41,794 nucleotides of DNA from Clostridia bacterium (lineage in GTDB: Bacteria > Bacillota > Clostridia > Oscillospirales > Acutalibacteraceae): the NCBI GenBank assembly GCA_017399405.1, contig JAFQCT010000011.1, positions 1 through 41,794 of the forward strand. Direction: 5' to 3'. Below the pieces are notes generated by a model, which was given only the letters and a program-made list of their open reading frames with translations, made no database searches and was not told the origin of the DNA. Shown in pieces: positions 17,355-25,487 of the stretch. The position numbers and the translations under genes are program-made. Position 1 is the first letter of the stretch. Each line of letters begins with the position of its first letter.

Positions 17355-17632
17355 CTTAACACCTTTGCGAAAAAGCCCTGTGCTTTTGGTCGGGTGTCAG
17401 TATATGTAAGTGATGAGATTTCACCGTCAACCATAAGTTCGCTTTGCTCAAGGTTAAGGCGTGTTATGTGAAGATTCCACCCACGGATTGTAAGCTCACC
17501 TAAATCGGTAATAGCAATTATAGTTTGCTCGTCAAAAGAATCAATATCAGTAACGCCCGAAACGGAAATTTTTTTACGGTCCTCCATAATAATATTGTGG
17601 GGTAACTTGTGAATATTTTTTTCATCTGTCAT
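17351..17632 (-). CDS. yabP: Sporulation protein YabP
   Basis: A 93-residue protein of the YabP/YqfC family, expressed in the mother cell during sporulation. Typical segments are HNIIMEDRKKISVSGVTDID, EQTIIAITDLGELTIRG and a beta-rich C-terminal half. The ATG at 17632 has GGAGGT 9 bases upstream. The longer frame to 17668 would translate through that ribosome binding site and was rejected. It is the first gene of yabP-yabQ-divIC-yabR-fumarase alpha, and a sigma-E-like promoter precedes it. Confidence 0.9.
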   Translation of the reverse strand: MTDEKNIHKLPHNIIMEDRKKISVSGVTDIDSFDEQTIIAITDLGELTIRGWNLHITRLNLEQSELMVDGEISSLTYTDTRPKAQGFFAKVLR

Positions 17633-17654
17633 AGGTATAAACCTCCTTTTACTT

Positions 17655-17685
17655 ATATGTATGAGCAAAAGGACAAAGGTATGAC
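17655..17685 (-). promoter_or_regulatory. Sigma-E-like promoter of yabP
   Basis: On the minus strand GTCATACC (17678-17685) and CATACATA (17656-17663) are 14 bases apart, close to the Bacillus sigma-E consensus GTCATATT and CATACAAT. This would place the start about 18 bases before the yabP ATG, just leaving room for the ribosome binding site. Confidence 0.55.
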
Positions 17686-17700
17686 AATATAAAACAGATT

Positions 17701-17843
17701 GATAAATTAGAGTTTGTCGAACTCAATTCGTAATGCGTAATTCGAAATTCGTAATTTCGGGTCTGCGACGCTAATTATATATAATTGCAACGCAGTTCGA
17801 CACTTTGCGCTTTGCGTTCTGTTAGACAAACTATAATTTGTTT
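17701..17843. repeat. MITE-like intergenic element, copy 2
   Basis: The left end (17701-17719, core AAATTAGAGTTTGTCG) and right end (17824-17843, complement core AAATTATAGTTTGTCT) are inverted repeats and match the ends of the element at 12609-12795. The inside differs from copy 1: repeated ATTCGTAAT-like units, a CTGCG...CGCAG hairpin (about 17763-17795) and a period-7 run at 17800-17820. Confidence 0.6.
17800..17820 (-). repeat. Degenerate period-7 repeat inside MITE-like copy 2
   Basis: Read on the minus strand, units ACGCAAA and GCGCAAA resemble the TGCAAAA runs at 8774 and 24871. Confidence 0.45.
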
Positions 17844-17928
17844 CAAGGGGGATTTAGTTCTTAATTCTACTGACGGTAGGGTGACTTTTAGGTCTTTTTA
17901 TGGTATTTTATTATCAGGAGATGGTGCT

Positions 17929-18756
17929 ATGAATAATAAAAAAACAGGTCAGTTTATTTCTGTGTTAAGAAAAGAACTGAATTATAGTCAAAAAGATTTG
18001 GCTGAAAAACTGAATATAACAGATAAAGCAGTATCAAAATGGGAAACAGGCAGAAGTGCACCTGATGTGTCAATGCTGTTACCACTTTCAGAAGTGCTTG
18101 GAGTTTCAGTAACAGAAATATTAAAAGGTGAAAGAATATGTGAAGAAGAAATCCATACTGCTTCAAATGAAGTGATTGTAATGACTTTGAAAAAGTCAAA
18201 AGTCAAAATAATGGTTGCAATCATTTTAGTTTTAATTATTCTTATAGGTTTAATTTGTTCATACCCTGCATATCATTATTTTTCAACAATTTCTGAAAAG
18301 GATTTTGAGGAAGTAAGAGAGCAAGCTATATTATATTCTGAAAACGAAGAAATAGAGTGTATCGCAATAACGCAGAATAGCGATAAAATCGCGTATTTAT
18401 TTACAGATGATGAAAATTCATATATGTTGTTGTATGAAAGAGATAAGTTATTTGAAAACAGGATTGAGCATATTGGCGGGACAGGAGGGTCATTAAAAAG
18501 CGAATATGGTATGGGTTTGTACTGCTTTGGAAGCAATGGCGAAACCGTGTTTGTGATGTTCGGTGCAAATTTAGACGCTGACCGATATAGCTTTAGCTAT
18601 CAAGGTACTGAACATATAAGAAAAATAAATAACAACTATGTTTTAGATGTATTTATTGATAAAGATTATTCTTTCACAAATCCTACAATTATGTCGGTAG
18701 GGGATAATGTGATTTTTGAGTCCGAATTTCAAAAGCAAGAAGATAAGTCTGACTAA
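17929..18756 (+). CDS. XRE-family regulator with a membrane-anchored C-terminal domain
   Basis: A 275-residue protein. Residues about 5-65 form an XRE helix-turn-helix (LRKELNYSQKDLAEKLNITD then KAVSKWETGRSAPD). A basic stretch and a membrane helix (about residues 90-110) follow, then about 165 residues predicted outside the cell that I cannot assign. The design suggests a membrane-tethered regulator sensing an external signal. The ATG at 17929 has AGGAG 8 bases upstream; the open frame to 17785 runs through the repeat element and was not used. A terminator follows. No obvious partner gene is adjacent. Confidence 0.8.
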   Translation: MNNKKTGQFISVLRKELNYSQKDLAEKLNITDKAVSKWETGRSAPDVSMLLPLSEVLGVSVTEILKGERICEEEIHTASNEVIVMTLKKSKVKIMVAIILVLIILIGLICSYPAYHYFSTISEKDFEEVREQAILYSENEEIECIAITQNSDKIAYLFTDDENSYMLLYERDKLFENRIEHIGGTGGSLKSEYGMGLYCFGSNGETVFVMFGANLDADRYSFSYQGTEHIRKINNNYVLDVFIDKDYSFTNPTIMSVGDNVIFESEFQKQEDKSD

Positions 18757-18776
18757 AATAGATTTTTAATAAAAAT

Positions 18777-18806
18777 AACTCCCTACAATTTTGTAGGGAG
18801 TTTAAT
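18777..18806. terminator. Terminator shared by convergent genes
   Basis: Stem AACTCCCTACAA/TTGTAGGGAGTT between the convergent regulator (plus) and phosphoesterase (minus) genes, with a T-rich tail on the plus side and A-rich flank giving T on the minus side. Confidence 0.75.
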
Positions 18807-18813
18807 TTTGCAA

Positions 18814-20199
18814 TTATTTAGCAAATGTGCCTTTCCAATCATCAGGCTCGGTGTTGTAAAGCACATCAAGAAGCACATCAAGAATTTCTGCAATATTTTC
18901 AGTACCTTTTTTAAGTTTGAGTATTTTCTTAACTCGTTTGTTGAAAAGTGCCGAAAGTGCTTTATATTCTGCTGTGTCAGGTGTATATGGTTCGTTACCA
19001 TAATAAATATTTGTGATTGCCTCTAAAATAAAATCTTTAACAACTCTGTTTTTAATTGAATTGTCAACATATTTACTGATAGCAAAAAGTTTACCGAATG
19101 TGCCAAAAGTTGCTTTTTGCAGGAATTTGCCTAAAGGAACAAGTAATGGTTTTGCCTTGTAAATCTTTTCGGGAGTCATACTGAAAGATGTTGAAAGTTC
19201 GGCAAGTTTGTCAATGTCGTAAGCCATTGAATCAAAAATTGCATTTAAGAATTGCAAAAAGTTTGCTTTTGTATATTCGTCAACAGTTTTGCCTTGTAAA
19301 TCCCAATTGAAACTTTCAAGTTTAACGCTGTCAACAATTACTTCGGTATCTGTCATTTTGACTTTACGCATAACAGCAGGGTAACCGACTGCAGAAGCGG
19401 TGTTTATATCATAAAAATCATTACCTTTTGAGGTGGTCATTTTCGCAATATTCATCATATGAGTATGACCTGTAAAAATGAATTTTACACCATTATCTGC
19501 AAGAAATTCTGATGTTTTTTCGTAGTCCCCAAGCATATCTCGTTTACTGAAAAGTGGGTAAAGTGGGAATGGTGGCAAAACAGGGTGATGAGTAACCGCA
19601 AATATGTAGTCACCGTTTGCTTTTGCGTCATCGATTTGTTCTTTAATCCACTGGAGACAGTCATCATAGTAGCCGCAGAAGAACTCGTCACCGTCGTCGT
19701 TAAGACAAAGTAATCTGTATCCCTCTTGCAACTGTACGCAGTATGAATGGCTTGGTTTATGTAATGAGATTGCTTCACTTATACCAAAATCTTTATAGAT
19801 TTCTAAAAGTTCATCACGCTCGGTGCGAGTGGCGGTAAGGATTTCATCACCAACGCACTTTTCTGCCTTGCCCGTGCCGTTACCGTTTTCCATAAAGTAA
19901 TCGTGAGTACCTGTTGTAAGATAGACTTTTTTACCCGCATCTTTAAGTCGGTAAAGTTTTGGAAGTAAATCTTTATGACTTTCCATAGCACCGTTGCAGG
20001 TAACATCACCCGTAATGAGAACTATATTTGTATCGGTGTCTTCTATGATTTTGTCAAAGTGTGCGTCAATCATAGCACCTGTTTCTTTAAGGCATTTCTG
20101 GTCAGAAAGACAGATTTTTTCAAACGCTTTGCCTTCTGTACCAAGTTCTAGTGCATAGTGGTGCAAGTCAGTTATCTGATAAAACTTTAAGTCAGCCAT
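18814..20199 (-). CDS. Metallophosphoesterase (calcineurin-like)
   Basis: A 461-residue two-metal phosphoesterase, likely cytoplasmic. Motifs: ITDLHHY (Asp and His), ITGDVTCNG, GTHDY, THHPVLPP, and GHTHMM. The third motif is GTHD where GNHD is usual. About 190 C-terminal residues beyond the catalytic domain are helical and not recognised. It is the last gene of the train beginning at 24852, 2 bases after the transporter, and ends at a terminator. The link to a sugar transporter hints at a role in breakdown of an imported phosphorylated compound, but this is only a guess. Confidence 0.84.
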   Translation of the reverse strand: MADLKFYQITDLHHYALELGTEGKAFEKICLSDQKCLKETGAMIDAHFDKIIEDTDTNIVLITGDVTCNGAMESHKDLLPKLYRLKDAGKKVYLTTGTHDYFMENGNGTGKAEKCVGDEILTATRTERDELLEIYKDFGISEAISLHKPSHSYCVQLQEGYRLLCLNDDGDEFFCGYYDDCLQWIKEQIDDAKANGDYIFAVTHHPVLPPFPLYPLFSKRDMLGDYEKTSEFLADNGVKFIFTGHTHMMNIAKMTTSKGNDFYDINTASAVGYPAVMRKVKMTDTEVIVDSVKLESFNWDLQGKTVDEYTKANFLQFLNAIFDSMAYDIDKLAELSTSFSMTPEKIYKAKPLLVPLGKFLQKATFGTFGKLFAISKYVDNSIKNRVVKDFILEAITNIYYGNEPYTPDTAEYKALSALFNKRVKKILKLKKGTENIAEILDVLLDVLYNTEPDDWKGTFAK

Positions 20200-20201
20200 A
20201 A

Positions 20202-21599
20202 TTATTCTCCCGATGCTCTCTTTTCAATAATATAGTCGTGTACTTTATCTGCAAGTTCGCCATAAACTTTGAACTTTTTGCGGAACACAATCAATGATGC
20301 AAGGAAGAAGAGCATTGGCACGCCGAAACAGATAATGCCGATACCTGTTTTTGTTGTATCGTTAAGACCGATATTTGCAGTAATCTGTTCGTTGTAGTTC
20401 ATAAGTCCAAGACCGCCAAAAAGCACAATTGTTTGCATTGTGTATGCCATTTTCTGCAAAAAGCCTTTCATTGAGAAGGTGATACTTTCGTTTCTCTCAC
20501 CATTTTTGTATTCACCATAGTCAACAATATCTGCAAGGAAGATTGTCTGGGATACGAACATTGAAGAAACACCAACAGATGCAAGAATATAGCAAACATC
20601 CATAATCACAACATTGAGTTTAAGTATAGGCCCTGTTATGAGCATAAGTGCGTAACCTACGATTGCGGTTGAGAGTGAAATTGTGTAGGTTGTTCTCTTT
20701 GAAAACCATTTTGAAAGCACAGGTACAACAAGAAGTCCAAGCACAGAGCCAACTGTACCAATTGTCTGGAAAAGTGACTGTAATTTTGAGTTGCCTAAAG
20801 TATCTGTGAAATAGTAAACAGCAGTAGAACTTGTAAGATACCAACCTGCGTTTGAAAGCATTGCAAAAATAATAAATACTACAAGCTGGTCATTGTTTTT
20901 GATAACTGTGAAAATTTGTTTAAGGCTAAACTTTTTCTTTTCACCATAAACAACATTAGTTTCTTTTGTAAGAAGTACGCAGATAAGGGCAAAGAAAACG
21001 AGTGCTACACCGCATATTCCTGCCCAGCGTGAGAACCCGCTTGCACTGTACCCTTTTGCGTCAGTAATACCCGTTGAAAGAAGTGGGCAGATAATTGGTG
21101 TGAGAATTGAGATAATTCCTTGACCGATACCGGAGAATGTACGGGCAATAGTTGCAACAAGATTTCTTTCTTTTTCTTCACTTGTAAATGACGGAACCAT
21201 TGACCAATAAGGAATATCAGCCATTGTGTTTGTCATACCCCAAGCAATATACATAACGCCTATGTAAATGTAGAGAGGAAGTCCACTCATGCCGAAAGAT
21301 GTAAACAAAAGGAAAAGTACAACAGCGTTGCAAAGTGCACCAATTAAAATCCAAGGTCTGTATTTACCGTGTTTTGTGCGAGTATTATCAACGATTGTGC
21401 CCATCATCGGGTCGTTAATGCCATCCCATATACGAGCGAGAGGAGTAATTAAAAGCAAAAAGCCCTCTTGAAGCCCTAATACGCTTGAAAGGTAGTATGA
21501 AAGGTATGAATAGAACATACCGTAACTTAAATCAAGACCGATTGCACCTACACCGTAGCCAAGGGCGGTAGGAATAATAGATTTCTTTTTATTTGCCAT
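20202..21599 (-). CDS. GPH-type sugar:cation symporter (MFS)
   Basis: A 465-residue, 12-helix transporter of the glycoside-pentoside-hexuronide family. Signature segments are the early RIWDGINDPMMGTIVDNTRTKHGKYRPW and the later DIVDYGEYKNGERNESITFS (given as parts of longer conserved blocks). It would import a glycoside or uronide with a cation. The ATG at 21599 follows GAGG by 9 bases; an upstream TTG at 21617 was rejected. Its start overlaps the preceding 64-residue gene by 11 bases, so it is part of that operon. Confidence 0.88.
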   Translation of the reverse strand: MANKKKSIIPTALGYGVGAIGLDLSYGMFYSYLSYYLSSVLGLQEGFLLLITPLARIWDGINDPMMGTIVDNTRTKHGKYRPWILIGALCNAVVLFLLFTSFGMSGLPLYIYIGVMYIAWGMTNTMADIPYWSMVPSFTSEEKERNLVATIARTFSGIGQGIISILTPIICPLLSTGITDAKGYSASGFSRWAGICGVALVFFALICVLLTKETNVVYGEKKKFSLKQIFTVIKNNDQLVVFIIFAMLSNAGWYLTSSTAVYYFTDTLGNSKLQSLFQTIGTVGSVLGLLVVPVLSKWFSKRTTYTISLSTAIVGYALMLITGPILKLNVVIMDVCYILASVGVSSMFVSQTIFLADIVDYGEYKNGERNESITFSMKGFLQKMAYTMQTIVLFGGLGLMNYNEQITANIGLNDTTKTGIGIICFGVPMLFFLASLIVFRKKFKVYGELADKVHDYIIEKRASGE

Positions 21600-21783
21600 T
21601 GTTTCGCACCTCATCAATCACTAATTTTATTTCGTCTTCAATTTCGGGGAATTCCCGTGAGTAATTGCCTTGTTTTTCCTCATATTTTGAAAGGGCAAGG
21701 CTGAATACGCCAACTGTTGCAGTAACAAGGGGAGCAATTTTTGCAACCTTTATTGCAGTTTTTATAAGTTTTTTAGTATCCAT
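21589..21783 (-). CDS. Small protein of unknown function with one hydrophobic helix
   Basis: A 64-residue protein: basic amphipathic start (MDTKKLIKTAIKVAKI), a hydrophobic stretch (about residues 16-31), then an acidic tail. The ATG overlaps the stop codon of the MurE-ArgB fusion (TAATG), and its own end overlaps the transporter start, so it is translationally coupled on both sides. I do not recognise a family. Confidence 0.65.
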   Translation of the reverse strand: MDTKKLIKTAIKVAKIAPLVTATVGVFSLALSKYEEKQGNYSREFPEIEDEIKLVIDEVRNNGK

Positions 21784-24140
21784 TAGTCACGAGTCACCAC
21801 CGTTCCAACGGTTTTTGCACCGATAAATTCTGAAATTATGTTATAACGGACTCTACCGTTAAGAATTGCAACTTCTTTTACACCGTTTTCAATAAGATTT
21901 ATAATGTTACGGATTTTCGGTATCATTCCACCCTTGGCAAGACCACTATCGAGAAGCATTTTTGCTTTTTCTATTGTGATATGCTCCAAAGCAGTTTTTT
22001 CGTTCTGACTGTCAAGGAAAATACCATTTACATCTGTAATATAAACAAGATAGTCAGCCGAGAGTGCAAGGGCAATTTGTCCTGCTGCATCGTCTGCGTT
22101 AATGTTTACTGTGCCAAGAGACGAGCATCTGCCGACAGGGGAAATAACTACTGTGTAATCTTTTTCAAGAAGTGTATCAATAAGAGATGTATCAACTTTA
22201 CTGATGTCACCAACTCTGCCTAAAGATTTACCGTTAATGTATTTTGGGAGTGCAGTTAAAATGTTACCGTCAGTACCGCTAATGCCTACTGCCGAAATAT
22301 TACTTTGTGAGAAACGCTCGACAATTTTCTTGTTGACGCTACCTGAAAGCACCATTTCAACAATGTTCATTTCTTCGTCACCTGTAACGCGGTAACCCTC
22401 ATAAAACTCTGATTTAAGATTCATTTTGTCGAGTGTTTTGCTGATTTCTTTACCGCCACCGTGCACAACAACGATTTTAGCACCAACCATTGTAAGAAGT
22501 GCAATATCTTCAAGAAGATTTTTCATAAGTGTTTCATCATCAAGACAACTGCCACCAAGTTTTATTACAACTTTTTTGTTGTGAAGTTTGTGAAGTTGGG
22601 GGAGTATATCTTGCACACTTTTTATTTTCTCGTCGCTGTCAAGTCCGTTTTTTTTATCGTATTCTTTAAGTGCTTTTATTGTGTATTCAACATCAGTAGG
22701 ACAATCAATGTATTCGATGCCGCGTTTTTGTCTTGTTTCGTTGCCTTTACCTGTTATGAGAATAACACTATCTGCACCCATTTCATTGATTGCAGTAGAA
22801 ATTGCAACTCCGCGGTCGTCAATAATCTTATATTTACCGTTTTGAGATTCAACAAAAGATGCAACTTCTTTTGAAATCTTTTCAAGTGGCTCTTCGCCCG
22901 GGTCTTCTTCTGTAATATATGTCATATCGGCATACTGCCCGGCGATTTCACCTAAATCTTTACGACGAATAAGTGCTTTATTACCTGGGCAACCGAATAC
23001 AATAGCAACTTTTCTGCCGGGGTATTCTTGACGCACAGATTTGAAAAGATTTTCAAAACTCATTCTGTTGTGAGCATAGTCAACAATAGCGGTAATACGC
23101 TTGTCTGCATTTTCGTAAACTTCCATTCTACCGCTTGAGCGAGCTTTAAGAAGCCCTGTGTAAATGTATTGTTCAGGAATACCGAGTTTTACGCAAACCG
23201 CAATAGCACAAAGAGCGTTTTCCACATTGAAAAGACCGGGGATTGTAAGTGTAAAATCGCGGTTAAACTCTTTAGTTTTAACTGTAAATACTGTGTCAGA
23301 GCCATCTTTACGAATGTTGTAACCGTAAACATCTGCATTTGCATCTTTAGTGCTGAAAGTAATCACTTCAGGTGCGTTTTTTGATGCTTTTATAACATCT
23401 TCGCTACGGTCAGTATCAAGATTTACAACAGCAGTTTTGCATTGTGTAAAAATCTTCATTTTTGATTGGAAATAGTCTTCAAAATCAGGGTGTTCAATAG
23501 CACTAATGTGGTCAATACCGATATTGAGATAACAACCAATTGTGAAGTTTACACCGTCAGTTCTTCCGTATTTAAGTGCTTGTGAAGAGACCTCCATTGT
23601 AAAGTGTTCTATGTCGCTTTTAACTGCATTGTCAAAATGCTTGTGAAGGTCAAATGGCTCAGGAGTAGTTAAGTGACTTTCAATATTGATTATACCGTCA
23701 TAAGTGTCAATTGAAGATACAATTGCACTCTTTTTCTTGCCTAAAGCAGTTAAATATTCGTCTTCAATATATTTTATAAAGTACGCAGTTGTGGATTTGC
23801 CCTTTGTACCTGTAATACCAACAAGGTTAAGCTTATTCCACGCGTTATTATAGAAAAAGTTTGCAGAAAGATACATTGACTTTCTTATATCTGACACAAG
23901 AATACAAGGGGCATCTGTGTTATATTTCTTTTCTGAAACATAAGCAGTAGCACCGTTTTTTAATGCGTCAAGCAAAAACTGTTCTTTGAAATGTGCCCCT
24001 TTACAGAAAAACAGCGTATTTGCTTTTAAGTCCTGTGAGTTGTATGAAATAAATCCGACAGGGGAGTTTTCATCACATTCTTTGCTTGTGAGTATTGAGT
24101 TTTCCTTAAAAAGTTCAATGAAATCTTTAAGTATAAGCAT
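21783..24140 (-). CDS. murE-argB: MurE-like Mur ligase fused to N-acetylglutamate kinase (ArgB)
   Basis: One 785-residue frame carries two complete enzymes. Residues 1-490 are a MurE-type ligase: UDP-sugar-binding N-domain (FISYNSQDLKANTLFFCKG), ATP loop GITGTKGKSTT (108-118), TTP (158-160), MEVSSQAL, the candidate carbamylated Lys227 in YFQSKMKIF, and a C-domain where the usual DNPR/DNPA specificity loop reads EEDPG (411-415). Residues about 508-785 are ArgB: KLGG (527-530), HGGG (560-563), Arg584, Asn679 and Asp683 in NINADDAAG, and Lys742, so all expected catalytic positions are present. No frameshift or internal start site was seen at the junction. The ATG follows AAAGGAG. Individually the enzymes would add an amino acid to UDP-MurNAc-Ala-Glu and phosphorylate N-acetylglutamate. 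The combined role is unknown. Confidence 0.9.
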   Translation of the reverse strand: MLILKDFIELFKENSILTSKECDENSPVGFISYNSQDLKANTLFFCKGAHFKEQFLLDALKNGATAYVSEKKYNTDAPCILVSDIRKSMYLSANFFYNNAWNKLNLVGITGTKGKSTTAYFIKYIEDEYLTALGKKKSAIVSSIDTYDGIINIESHLTTPEPFDLHKHFDNAVKSDIEHFTMEVSSQALKYGRTDGVNFTIGCYLNIGIDHISAIEHPDFEDYFQSKMKIFTQCKTAVVNLDTDRSEDVIKASKNAPEVITFSTKDANADVYGYNIRKDGSDTVFTVKTKEFNRDFTLTIPGLFNVENALCAIAVCVKLGIPEQYIYTGLLKARSSGRMEVYENADKRITAIVDYAHNRMSFENLFKSVRQEYPGRKVAIVFGCPGNKALIRRKDLGEIAGQYADMTYITEEDPGEEPLEKISKEVASFVESQNGKYKIIDDRGVAISTAINEMGADSVILITGKGNETRQKRGIEYIDCPTDVEYTIKALKEYDKKNGLDSDEKIKSVQDILPQLHKLHNKKVVIKLGGSCLDDETLMKNLLEDIALLTMVGAKIVVVHGGGKEISKTLDKMNLKSEFYEGYRVTGDEEMNIVEMVLSGSVNKKIVERFSQSNISAVGISGTDGNILTALPKYINGKSLGRVGDISKVDTSLIDTLLEKDYTVVISPVGRCSSLGTVNINADDAAGQIALALSADYLVYITDVNGIFLDSQNEKTALEHITIEKAKMLLDSGLAKGGMIPKIRNIINLIENGVKEVAILNGRVRYNIISEFIGAKTVGTVVTRD

Positions 24141-24153
24141 TTTCTTGCTCCTT

Positions 24154-24852
24154 TTATTTTATATAATCTGCTAAACGAATTTTTTTCTTTTCAATATCGG
24201 TCAGGTCATAACCATGATATTTTAATGAGGACCATTCTTTTGCATTTTTTGTAAAACCATACCCCTCAAGACGCTTGTATCCGTGAAGATATTTATATTC
24301 ATCATGTGAAATATCAGTTCTGTTAATTATTTTGTCATCCTTGAACTGTGCAACAAAGGGTTGGTGATAAATGCCCTCATCATCACGCATATAACCGAGA
24401 ATATATATGTTTCCTCTTTCTTCATCGCATTCAATATACTGAAGAGATTGCTTTTCATTGTTTTCAAAAATTCTTTTTATCAGTTCAAAATTTTCAGTAT
24501 TATATATCGCTAAACAAGTCTGTACTCCAACTCGATTTTCAATATTATAAAACAACTCTCCCTCTTTTGAAAAACACATTCCGTGGTCTTGAGCCCCCTC
24601 TTCGCCATTAGGGACAAATCTGAACTTTTTCACAAGAGTTAAAGTATCAAGATTATATACAGCAATTCTATCCATAGTTGACTTAACAACTACAATATTC
24701 GAATTGGGTCGAAACATCGGCCTGTAGCCATATAAAATATCTTTTTTGAATCTTGCAAGCTCATTTCCATCTTTGTCATAGACATAGGTGGTCTGCCCTG
24801 TGCAACCGACCTTGAAATTTTCGTTTTCTGCATAGCCTACAAAGTTTCGCAT
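24154..24852 (-). CDS. Hypothetical protein with propeller-like repeats
   Basis: A 232-residue soluble protein without signal peptide. Recurrent strand patterns such as TTYVYDKDGNELARFKKD, RIAVYNLDTLTLVKKFRF and CLAIYNTENFELIKRIF look like blades of a beta-propeller (a value followed by a charged turn). I cannot name the family. It starts the downstream gene train and ends 13 bases before MurE-ArgB. A period-7 repeat occupies the gap to yfbR upstream. Confidence 0.65.
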   Translation of the reverse strand: MRNFVGYAENENFKVGCTGQTTYVYDKDGNELARFKKDILYGYRPMFRPNSNIVVVKSTMDRIAVYNLDTLTLVKKFRFVPNGEEGAQDHGMCFSKEGELFYNIENRVGVQTCLAIYNTENFELIKRIFENNEKQSLQYIECDEERGNIYILGYMRDDEGIYHQPFVAQFKDDKIINRTDISHDEYKYLHGYKRLEGYGFTKNAKEWSSLKYHGYDLTDIEKKKIRLADYIK

Positions 24853-24870
24853 AAGCTCACATCCCTACAA

Positions 24871-24900
24871 TTCTGCATTTTGCATTCTGCATTCTGCATT
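24871..24900 (-). repeat. Degenerate period-7 repeat (ATGCAGA type)
   Basis: On the minus strand the units ATGCAGA, ATGCAGA, ATGCAAA, ATGCAGA lie between the yfbR stop codon and the next gene. It resembles the runs at 8774-8803 and 17800-17820 and again abuts a stop codon. Confidence 0.7.
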
Positions 24901-25487
24901 TACTTTTTCATTTGGTCTAAAGTTTTTTCGTATGATGGTAAAAATTCTTCTCTGAAGATTTTTACTTCTTCTAATTCGCTTTTTTCAATGGATTTTAGAA
25001 GTCTTTCTTCTGCTTCAATAAATTCGCTGTTGCCGGCTTTTCGCTCGTCAATGCATTTTAAGTAACCGCTGATTTTGTCCGCAGCTTTAACGATTCTCCA
25101 CAATTCTTTATCTTCTGTTTTTCTTTTGAAAAGTGGCTCATAAGAGGGGAGTAAATCCTCAGGGAGCATAGAAAGAAGCTGTTTTGATGCATTCTTTTCT
25201 ACTGCCTTGTATGCCTCTTTTGTTTCCACGCTGTAATATTTTACAGGAGTAGGCAAGTCACCTGTGATAATTTCAGGTACATCGTGATAAAGACCTAAAA
25301 GAGATGCTCTTTCACAGTTATAATTTTTGCCTAAACGCTGATTGCCTATACTTGCAAGAGCGTAGCAAAGCTGAGCCACCTCAGCGGAATGCTCGCTTAA
25401 AGTTTCATAACGAGTATTTCGCATAAGAGCCCAACGATTTATGTATTTAATTCTGCTTGCAAACGCAAAAAAGTCATTTTTGCCCAT
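24900..25487 (-). CDS. yfbR: HD-domain 5'-deoxynucleotidase (YfbR family)
   Basis: A 195-residue metal-dependent nucleotidase that removes the 5' phosphate from deoxynucleoside monophosphates. Signature: FFAFASRIKYINRWALMRNT, His33 (SEHS), His68-Asp69 (YHD), TGDLPTPVKY and the later Asp in AADKISGY. Its start touches the end of comEB by one base. The pairing with dCMP deaminase suggests a pathway handling dCMP/dUMP pools. Confidence 0.9.
   Translation of the reverse strand: MGKNDFFAFASRIKYINRWALMRNTRYETLSEHSAEVAQLCYALASIGNQRLGKNYNCERASLLGLYHDVPEIITGDLPTPVKYYSVETKEAYKAVEKNASKQLLSMLPEDLLPSYEPLFKRKTEDKELWRIVKAADKISGYLKCIDERKAGNSEFIEAEERLLKSIEKSELEEVKIFREEFLPSYEKTLDQMKK

Noticed and set aside
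22461-22874. 137-residue frame on the plus strand
   Set aside because: It lies antisense to the MurE-ArgB coding region, is Cys/Phe-rich in the way reversed coding sequence is, and has no ribosome binding site.
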